A stretch of DNA of 12,230 nt from Sphingomonadales bacterium UBA7473 (GTDB lineage Bacteria > Pseudomonadota > Alphaproteobacteria > Sphingomonadales > Sphingomonadaceae), in the NCBI GenBank assembly GCA_002478575.1, contig DLOX01000199.1:3193-15422 (forward strand), written 5' to 3'. Of the stretch, positions 6,847 to 12,230 are shown piece after piece. Both the position numbers and the translations under genes were made by a program. Position 1 is the first letter of the stretch. Every line of letters starts with the position of its first letter. Under the pieces are notes generated by a model, which made no database searches, was not told the origin of the DNA, and worked only from the letters and a program-made list of their open reading frames with translations.

Positions 6847-8871
6847 TTATTTCAACGCGGTTAACATGCCCGGCGTAAGCACTTGGCCGAGCACTTGTGG
6901 GTCGTCTTTGCCAGCCCCGTACCAGAGATAAAGCGGCACACCGGATCGGCCTTGACTTTCCAAGAAGCGGCTGATGGCGGGGTCACCATTGGTCCAATCG
7001 CCAACCATGATGATGGCCTGCTTCGCCTTGAAATGCGCAAGCACTTCGGCCCGGTCTATCGCAACCTTCTCATTCACTTTGCAGGATACGCACCAATCGG
7101 CAGTGAAATAGAGAAAGACGGGACGACCCACGGTTTGGGCCTTAGCCAGCGCTTCGGCGGAGAAAGGCACCGCGCCTGCAATGGCAACGTCGCGTCGGTT
7201 TTCCGCTTTGGGAAGCAGAGGCGCAGCAACGGCGGCCACGACAACCAATGCCGCCAAGACGGACGCCAAGCCAACGCCCAAGGGCATGCGCTTGCCAACC
7301 AACCACAGCGCCACGGCAATCAACAGCAAAGCCAAGCCAGCGCCGACCAATCCCGGTAGCCCCAATTGCCGCCACAGTAGCCAAACCAGCGCGGCCGTCG
7401 TCAAGGCCATCGGCACTGCCATCCAGCGTTGGAAGCTTGCCATCCAAGGCCCGGGCTTGGGCATTTTCGCTCGCAGTGCCGGGATATAGGCCAAGGCCAA
7501 GAAGGGGAGAGCAAGGCCAAGCCCCAATCCGCCGAAGATCGCCAAAGCAGCAGGCACAGGCAGCACCAGCGCGGCCCCCAATGCCGCAGCCATGAAAGGG
7601 CCTGTACACGGCGTTGCGACAAAGGCCGCCAAAGCCCCCGTCCAGAAGGATCCAGAAGCCCCGCCTTGTGACGCCAAGGCCTCTCCCCCGCCAAAACCCT
7701 TCAGGTAGAACAACCCTGCCAAATTGAGGGTGAGCACTGCCGACAGGAGCAGAAGGAAGAAAATCACGCGGGGATCTTGCAGCTGGAATGCCCAACCAAC
7801 CGCCATGCCTCCTGCCCGAAGTGCAAGCAGTGCGCCTCCGAGTGCCAAACAAGTCAAGATAACACCTGCGCTATAGGCCAAAGCATCGCGCCGCGCGGCC
7901 GCTTCATCGCCACCTGCTTTGGCAAGGCTAAGCGCTTTCAAGCTGATGATCGGGAACACGCAGGGCATGATGTTGAGGAGCATACCGCCCAGCAAAGCCC
8001 CACCCAGCGCCAAAAGGGTCGCTACCAGCCCCGTCTCCGCGCCCGTCGAAGGCACTGCCCCCGCTTTCGCCTCGATTTCAAGCCCCATACCGTCAGCGAA
8101 GGCAATCACGCCTTTGATCGTTTCAGGCGATTTATATCCAAATTCTGCTTTGCTCGTTTCGATGACTACATCACCGCCTACCTGAGTGATAGATTGAGGA
8201 GCGTTATAGTTCACCAGCTGCTCGGTCTCGGCAAAGAACCAAGCGTCAGAAAGCGAGCGCCCGGGCGGTAAGGGAAGCGCAATCCTTACCTTGGCGGCAG
8301 AGACATCGAACCGCGCCGGACTGCCCAAAGGCCTCGCTAGCTTCCTCCGCCACTCATCAAAGCGCTTCCGCACCCCCGGTGCCACACCTCCGTCACCAAT
8401 TGTGAGTTCCGTCCCAAACTCCCGCTCTTCCGGGACGCAAATGCGATCGGTGCAGGCCAGCCAGCGGCCCTTGATGCGGATCGGAAGCACGTCGCCTGCC
8501 GCCATGCCAGCTGGAATCATGATGCTCGTCAACAAAGCATGATCGCCATAGAAGACATGGTTCATCAGGCCATTGGTCAAGAAGCGCTTCGGCACAGGGT
8601 AACGCAGCGGCGCTGGCTTCAAGCCACCCGGTATCGTCCAGTCATAACTGTTGGGAAAGCCCGCATCTCCCGGGGTTTTCCAATATCCGTGCCAACCGTC
8701 TTTAGGCTGCATCAATATCGCGAGTGTGACGCTTTTTCCCGGCGCAGGCCTTTCGCTTTCGGCCAAGATTGACGGCATGATGTTTGTCGGGGTCTGCGCC
8801 GAAACCGGCACTGTCATCATCCAGCCACACAGGATTGCGAGGATCAGGCGGAATAGGGCTTGTCGGTGCAT
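6847..8871 (-). CDS. dsbD: DsbD/ScsB-type inner-membrane thiol:disulfide interchange protein
   Basis: This protein passes reducing power from cytoplasmic thioredoxin across the inner membrane to periplasmic thiol proteins. From the ATG at 8871 it has 674 residues. Order of parts: signal peptide MHRQALFRLILAILCGWMM...VSA; a periplasmic DsbD-alpha-like domain with GWHGYW and the pair Cys140/Cys145 (ACTDRICVPEE); a membrane core (about 280-555) with Cys304 in NIMPCVFPIISLKAL and Cys422 in ATPCTGPF; a C-terminal thioredoxin-like domain with Cys594-Val-Ser-Cys597 in FTADWCVSCK. All three cysteine pairs of a working DsbD relay are present. The NIMPCVFP form and length resemble the ScsB-like branch more than E. 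coli DsbD. An earlier in-frame ATG at 8922 would add a charged stretch before the signal peptide and overlap the divergent gene's start, so I prefer 8871, although no strong ribosome binding site is visible there. Confidence 0.92.
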   Translation of the reverse strand: MHRQALFRLILAILCGWMMTVPVSAQTPTNIMPSILAESERPAPGKSVTLAILMQPKDGWHGYWKTPGDAGFPNSYDWTIPGGLKPAPLRYPVPKRFLTNGLMNHVFYGDHALLTSIMIPAGMAAGDVLPIRIKGRWLACTDRICVPEEREFGTELTIGDGGVAPGVRKRFDEWRRKLARPLGSPARFDVSAAKVRIALPLPPGRSLSDAWFFAETEQLVNYNAPQSITQVGGDVVIETSKAEFGYKSPETIKGVIAFADGMGLEIEAKAGAVPSTGAETGLVATLLALGGALLGGMLLNIMPCVFPIISLKALSLAKAGGDEAAARRDALAYSAGVILTCLALGGALLALRAGGMAVGWAFQLQDPRVIFFLLLLSAVLTLNLAGLFYLKGFGGGEALASQGGASGSFWTGALAAFVATPCTGPFMAAALGAALVLPVPAALAIFGGLGLGLALPFLALAYIPALRAKMPKPGPWMASFQRWMAVPMALTTAALVWLLWRQLGLPGLVGAGLALLLIAVALWLVGKRMPLGVGLASVLAALVVVAAVAAPLLPKAENRRDVAIAGAVPFSAEALAKAQTVGRPVFLYFTADWCVSCKVNEKVAIDRAEVLAHFKAKQAIIMVGDWTNGDPAISRFLESQGRSGVPLYLWYGAGKDDPQVLGQVLTPGMLTALK

Positions 8872-8920
8872 AGAGGCCGCTATAGCCTTTTCGAAACGCT
8901 TGGGCAGGGGAAGATTGATC
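8872..8920. promoter_or_regulatory. Short divergent spacer between dsbD-like and phosphatase genes
   Basis: Only 49 bp separate the chosen start codons of two divergent genes. This spacer holds the ribosome binding site of the phosphatase gene (AGGGGAAG before the ATG at 8921). It is too short for two independent complete promoters, so at least one promoter must lie inside the opposite gene's coding start. I see no clear -35/-10 pair in it. Confidence 0.5.
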
Positions 8921-10564
8921 ATGATCCGTATTTCGATAGTGGCGGGCCTATTGGTTACAGCCAGCGTTACGATGGCGCAGCCTGCACCTCCGCCGAAACC
9001 CAAGCTGATCGTTGCGATCTCGGTCGATCAATTTTCAAGCGATGTGTATAATGAATATCGCACCCAATATATGGGCGGCTTGAAGCGGCTATCGAGCGGT
9101 ATCGTTTTTCCGGCAGGCCATCAAAGCCATGCAGCAACCGAAACCTGCCCGGGCCATTCAACCATCCTGACGGGTAGCCGCCCTTCACGCACGGGCATCA
9201 TCGCTAATGACTGGCAGAATCCCAATCTCGAGCGGAAAACCGCGAAAGGCGATCCAACCTTTGAGATTTACTGCTCCGAAACGCCGGGCGCCGTGGGGAG
9301 CGACGCCTCAAGGCGTCTGATTTCAAGCCAATTTTTGAAAGTGCCTACGCTTGGTGATCGCCTCAAAGCGATTGACCCTGCAACCAAGGTCCTTTCCGTG
9401 TCCGGCAAGGATCGGTCTGCCGTCATGATGGGCGGGCACAAGGCAGATCTTACGATTTGGTGGGATGGAAAGGCCTTTGGCACATATGCGGACAAAGGCG
9501 CGTCCGTGCCTGCCTCAATAGCCCCGATCAATGCCCGCGCGACAGCAGCCGTTGCCAAGCCCGTTGCGATCCCGCTTCCCAAACATTGCCAAAGCCTTGC
9601 CCGGCCCCTTGCCGTCAATGACAAGCTGACCGTTGGCGTGCTTTCCCCGCGCGCACCGGGCGATGCCAGTGCCTGGCGCGGCACTCCAGAATTTGATGCT
9701 ATGACGATGGATGTGGCGCTTGCTGCGATGAAATCGATGAAGCTGGGTCAGGGCACAACCACAGACGTGCTGGCCGTTGGCCTCTCCGGCCCAGATTATG
9801 TCGGCCATGCCTTTGGAACATCGGGAGCCGAGACCTGCACTCAAGTTGCGGCTGTCGATGTGCAGGTCGGGCGATTGATGGCCGCGCTTGATGCGACCAA
9901 AATCCCCTATGCCATCGTCTTGACGGCGGATCATGGCGGGATTGACACCACCGAGCGGCTCGACGTTCAGGGCCTACCGCAGGCGGAACGCGCTGATATT
10001 CGGTTGTCTGCGATGATAATGGGGCGGACTGTCGCTGCCGCCGTTGGAGCCTCGGGCAATGCCCTGATCGGCCGCGCCACCTTTGGCGATATGTATCTTG
10101 CGCCTACGATCCCCGATGCGATGCGCGGAAAGGTGCTGGAAACGGCGGTCAAAATGTATCGCGACCATCCCCAAGTCGCTGCTGTCTTCACCAAGACTGA
10201 GCTGATTGCCGCCCCTCAGCCCAGCGGGCCAGTTGAAGATTGGTCTTTGATCGAGCGCGCCAAAGCCAGCTTTGATCCGGAGCGGTCTGGCGACTTTGTG
10301 GTCTTCCTCAAGCGATATGTATCCCCTATTCCCACCAGCGGCATGGGCTATATTGCAACCCATGGCTCTCCTTGGGGTTATGATCGCCGCGTTCCAATCC
10401 TCTTTTGGTGGAAAGGCGCCCTTCCGTTCGAACAACCTAATGGTGTGGAGACCGTCGACATATTGCCAACGTTGGCCAGCCTGATTGGGTTGAATGTGCC
10501 CAAGGCAGAGATTGATGGCCGTTGTTTGGACGTGGTTGCGGGCACCGGAACAAATTGCAATTGA
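8921..10564 (+). CDS. Secreted PhoK/PafA-like alkaline phosphatase (Sphingomonas SPAP family)
   Basis: This 547-residue exported phosphomonoesterase belongs to the alkaline phosphatase superfamily branch of Sphingomonas PhoK (SPAP) and Flavobacterium PafA, and releases phosphate from organic esters in the periplasm or outside. It has a signal peptide MIRISIVAGLLVTASVTMA with cleavage before Gln20. The likely nucleophile is Thr75 in ATETCPGHST. Zinc ligands are Asp36 (SVDQF), Asp292 and His296 (PDYVGH), Asp337-His338 (TADHGG) and His481 (ATHGSPW). Their spacing matches the SPAP set Asp49, Asp300, His304, Asp345, His346, His491 as I remember it. Asn96 and the Lys163/Arg165 pair in GKDR correspond to the residues that favour phosphate monoesters. 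I start at 8921 because of the signal peptide and the AGGGGAAG site; the frame is open from 8651 only because it runs antisense to the dsbD-like gene. The use of phoK as a symbol would rest on similarity only. No Pho box was recognised. Confidence 0.94.
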   Translation: MIRISIVAGLLVTASVTMAQPAPPPKPKLIVAISVDQFSSDVYNEYRTQYMGGLKRLSSGIVFPAGHQSHAATETCPGHSTILTGSRPSRTGIIANDWQNPNLERKTAKGDPTFEIYCSETPGAVGSDASRRLISSQFLKVPTLGDRLKAIDPATKVLSVSGKDRSAVMMGGHKADLTIWWDGKAFGTYADKGASVPASIAPINARATAAVAKPVAIPLPKHCQSLARPLAVNDKLTVGVLSPRAPGDASAWRGTPEFDAMTMDVALAAMKSMKLGQGTTTDVLAVGLSGPDYVGHAFGTSGAETCTQVAAVDVQVGRLMAALDATKIPYAIVLTADHGGIDTTERLDVQGLPQAERADIRLSAMIMGRTVAAAVGASGNALIGRATFGDMYLAPTIPDAMRGKVLETAVKMYRDHPQVAAVFTKTELIAAPQPSGPVEDWSLIERAKASFDPERSGDFVVFLKRYVSPIPTSGMGYIATHGSPWGYDRRVPILFWWKGALPFEQPNGVETVDILPTLASLIGLNVPKAEIDGRCLDVVAGTGTNCN

Positions 10565-10586
10565 GGCAGATGCACAGCACTCCCCC

Positions 10587-10697
10587 CCGCTCAGGCTGAG
10601 CCCTTCGACATCGCTCAGGAGGTCCTTGACGAAGCCCCATCTACTTCGCAAATTTTCATAATCCCAAACAACCCTTCGACAAGCTCAGGGTGAGCGG
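10587..10697. repeat. Degenerate sphingomonad-type palindromic repeat pair
   Basis: Two related segments flank about 80 bp. CCGCTCAGGCTGAGC (10587-10601) and GCTCAGGGTGAGCGG (10683-10697) are inverted copies matching at 13 of 15 positions. CCCTTCGACA also occurs in direct orientation at 10601-10610 and 10672-10681, each time leading into GCTCAGG. The form CCCTTCGACAAGCTCAGG is a familiar dispersed intergenic repeat of sphingomonad genomes. The first segment also makes a tight hairpin (GCTCAG-G-CTGAGC, 10589-10601) 25 bp after the phosphatase stop and could help end transcription, but no T run follows. Nothing else is seen in the 10565-10777 spacer. Confidence 0.7.
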
Positions 10698-10777
10698 TCT
10701 AGAGGATAGGTTCTGATTTGTGTTGACCTGATCCCCCGAAAGCCAGCCCCATCCTCACCCTGACCCTCTTCCCTGCT

Positions 10778-11605
10778 TTGCTGATGATTATTTCCGGCAG
10801 CATCCATGCGATGGTCAATGCCATGATCAAAGGGCCCACGGGCCAACAGACCAATCGCATGGCGCAAATGGCGCTGGCATCGGGATCAAGTACGATCATC
10901 GTTTTGCCCTTCCTGCCCTTTGTGGATTTACCACATGGAGCCTGGGGCTGGCTCGCAATCGCGATGGTCGTTCATATCATCTACTTCATCTGTCTGGTCA
11001 GCGCGCTTGATGCGGGGGACTTGTCCTCCGCCTATCCCGTTTTTCGCGGCAGTGCGCCGCTCATCACGCTCGCGGGATCCGTGCTCATCTTAGGCGAAGC
11101 GCTCCAATTGGTTGAGATCATCGGCACGCTCATGATCGTGGCGGGCGTGCTGGTTATGCTGAAGGGGCGACACTTGGATCGGCCGACGCTGGTTTGGTCT
11201 TTGGCAACCGGCATTTTGATTGCCGGCTATACGATTATCGATGCGCAGGGCGTGCGAGCAGCCCCCAATGCCCCAAGCTTCATCGTCTGGCTCTTCTTCT
11301 TGATGGGCATTGTCTCGATGCTGATCTTGCCACTGTTTGTGAATGGTAGCTTTGTAGAGGCCACCCGGATCCAATGGAAATCAGCTCTATTGGCGGGCTT
11401 TCTGTCGGTCATCACCTTTGGCACGGCCCTTTACGCGCTTTCGATGGGGCCAACAGCGCCTTTGGCCGCTTTGCGCGAAACAGGGATGGTCACTGCGCTT
11501 TTGATTTCCATCTTCATTTTGAAGGAACCGGTGACGGCGGGGAAGATCGCCGCGATTCTCACAATCTGTGCCGGAGCGTTGGTGTTGCTGGGAGCTGCAG
11601 CATAG
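10778..11605 (+). CDS. EamA/DMT-family membrane transporter
   Basis: This is an inner-membrane protein of the drug/metabolite transporter superfamily, built from two EamA repeats of about five helices each (roughly residues 1-130 and 138-275). The last helix pair of each repeat shows the family pattern: FRGSAPLITLAGSVLILGEALQ...GTLMIVAGVLVML in the first half and LRETGMVTALLISIFILKEPV...ILTICAGALVLL in the second. Substrates of this family range from amino acids to drugs and cannot be told from sequence. The start is uncertain: TTG at 10778 and ATG at 10784 are available, but neither has a ribosome binding site, and the preceding codons (10751-10777, read ILTLTLFPAL) look like the missing first half of helix 1. 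The gene stands between a repeat and a small exported-protein gene. Confidence 0.88.
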   Translation: MLMIISGSIHAMVNAMIKGPTGQQTNRMAQMALASGSSTIIVLPFLPFVDLPHGAWGWLAIAMVVHIIYFICLVSALDAGDLSSAYPVFRGSAPLITLAGSVLILGEALQLVEIIGTLMIVAGVLVMLKGRHLDRPTLVWSLATGILIAGYTIIDAQGVRAAPNAPSFIVWLFFLMGIVSMLILPLFVNGSFVEATRIQWKSALLAGFLSVITFGTALYALSMGPTAPLAALRETGMVTALLISIFILKEPVTAGKIAAILTICAGALVLLGAAA

Positions 11606-11617
11606 GCTGACAGTCGT

Positions 11618-11633
11618 CGACCATCACCGGTCG
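11618..11633 (+). terminator. Possible weak hairpin terminator after the EamA gene
   Basis: CGACC (11618-11622) and GGTCG (11629-11633) form a five-pair stem with a six-base loop, 12 bp after the stop. There is no real T run behind it, so it may only stabilise the 3' end. The remaining 11634-11740 bases show no recognisable feature. Confidence 0.25.
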
Positions 11634-11743
11634 TTCATCCCCCTACACCTCCGCTCGCCGAGCCTTTCCCATGTTTTGTAGAAGACGAGATGCATCGCCG
11701 CCTGACCTCTGCCAGTCCAGACTTCGGAGGGGGCAACCGGGTT

Positions 11744-11750
11744 AAGGAGA
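11744..11750 (+). promoter_or_regulatory. Ribosome binding site of the UrcA-family gene
   Basis: AAGGAGA stands 6 bases before the ATG at 11757, the strongest Shine-Dalgarno sequence on the plus strand of this window, and fixes the start of the small exported protein. Confidence 0.8.
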
Positions 11751-11756
11751 CAACCC

Positions 11757-12122
11757 ATGAGCCTCAAAACAGTGACAACATTCATCCTCGCCACAGCTTT
11801 TGCCGCGGGAACGGCACAAGCATCTGAAATGACCGTTAACGCCAAATATGGTGATGACGAAGTTCCAGTCGCCTATGTCAAAACCAAAGGCATTGATCTT
11901 TCGACTGCCGAAGGCGTCGCCAAGGTAAGATCAATGGTACGTTGGGCCGCCAAATCCATGTGCGAAAGCAGCGGCCGCGTGAGCCTACATCAAATGGGCC
12001 TTGAAGAAACCTGCACGAAAACGGCTATTGCGAGCGCGGAACCACAAATCGCACGCGCCATCGCGTCTTTCACACAGCGAGATCGACTTGCGGGCGTGTC
12101 TATCAAGCTCAACGGACGGTAG
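11757..12122 (+). CDS. UrcA-family small exported protein
   Basis: This 121-residue protein carries a signal peptide (MSLKTVTTFILATAFAAGTAQA, cleavage before Ser23) and is therefore probably periplasmic. The mature part matches the UrcA family pattern: a strand with VPVAYVKTKGIDLSTAEGVAKVRSMVRWAAKSMC, then a second cysteine in ETCTKTAI and an Ala-rich helix (ASAEPQIARAIASF). Cys69 and Cys86 are the usual pair of the family and probably form a disulfide. UrcA proteins are frequent in sphingomonads and caulobacters, but their function is not established. Length is typical. It has its own strong ribosome binding site about 130 bp after the transporter gene and is followed by a large inverted repeat. 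Confidence 0.85.
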   Translation: MSLKTVTTFILATAFAAGTAQASEMTVNAKYGDDEVPVAYVKTKGIDLSTAEGVAKVRSMVRWAAKSMCESSGRVSLHQMGLEETCTKTAIASAEPQIARAIASFTQRDRLAGVSIKLNGR

Positions 12123-12145
12123 ATCTTCAAATCTCCACTGTCATT

Positions 12146-12230
12146 CCGGGCTTGACCCGGAATCCATGCCTCGTTGTTTCATCCGGCTCGCTGTCTGGAA
12201 ATCGAGGCATGGACCCCGGATCAAGTCCGG
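12146..12230. repeat. Large imperfect inverted repeat (CCGGGCTTGACCCGGA type), running to the right edge
   Basis: The left arm (12146-12173) and right arm (12203-12230) are 28 bp each and complementary at 24 of 28 positions, with a 29-bp loop. Each arm contains a smaller palindrome (CCGGGcttgaCCCGG in the left). This is a widespread intergenic repeat type of alphaproteobacteria. The left arm is preceded by GTCATT, so the element may extend a few bases beyond the window. It could act as a transcription barrier after the UrcA-family gene, but there is no T run. Confidence 0.8.

Noticed and set aside
7142..7852. 236-codon minus-strand frame overlapping the dsbD-like gene in another frame
   Set aside because: Gly/Arg/Ala-rich out-of-frame reading; the dsbD frame carries the conserved cysteines and helices.
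8651..8920. N-terminal 90-codon extension of the phosphatase frame
   Set aside because: It lies antisense to the dsbD-like signal peptide and first domain, and would bury the phosphatase signal peptide inside the protein.
9974..10651. 225-codon minus-strand frame opposite the phosphatase 3' half
   Set aside because: Shadow of a secure gene; no conserved motif.

Overview
The window looks like chromosomal DNA of a sphingomonad-type alphaproteobacterium (order Sphingomonadales). The support is the ffh-rpsP-rimM-trmD gene order, a ribosomal protein S16 with a long Ala/Glu tail, a large CirA-like TonB-dependent receptor, an alkaline phosphatase whose metal and active-site residues line up with Sphingomonas PhoK/SPAP, a UrcA-family secreted protein, and short palindromic repeats of the kinds common in sphingomonad genomes (CCCTTCGACAAGCTCAGG-like and CCGGGCTTGACCCGGA-like). 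The species cannot be named from the sequence alone.

Region 1 (1-3697, minus strand) is a translation and secretion operon read right to left: ffh (SRP GTPase), rpsP (S16), rimM (30S maturation factor), a vapB-vapC toxin-antitoxin pair, then trmD (tRNA m1G37 methyltransferase), which runs off the left edge. The vapBC pair sits between rimM and trmD, which are normally adjacent. It carries its own promoter (TTGACG, 17 bp, TATATA) inside the end of rimM, and two copies of the self-complementary octamer GTATATAC lie over the -10 and the predicted start of transcription. vapB and vapC overlap by 4 bp, and trmD follows vapC by only 7 bp with no recognisable Shine-Dalgarno sequence, so trmD expression is probably tied to the toxin gene. 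This is the most unusual arrangement in the window.

Region 2 (3698-6846, plus strand) is a divergent spacer with candidate promoters both ways, then a single-gene unit for a 939-residue outer-membrane TonB-dependent receptor, closed by a strong rho-independent terminator. All ten receptor cysteines fall in closely spaced pairs.

Region 3 (6847-10564) is a divergent pair whose start codons are only about 50 bp apart: a DsbD/ScsB-type inner-membrane thiol:disulfide reductase (minus) and a secreted PhoK/PafA-like alkaline phosphatase (plus).

Region 4 (10565-12230, plus strand) holds a degenerate sphingomonad repeat, an EamA-type drug/metabolite transporter with an uncertain start, a small UrcA-family exported protein, and a large imperfect inverted repeat that reaches the right edge. 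I found no RNA gene, CRISPR array, transposase or prophage gene. The best candidate for something not yet described is the built-in vapBC module in the ribosomal operon; the individual gene families are all known.
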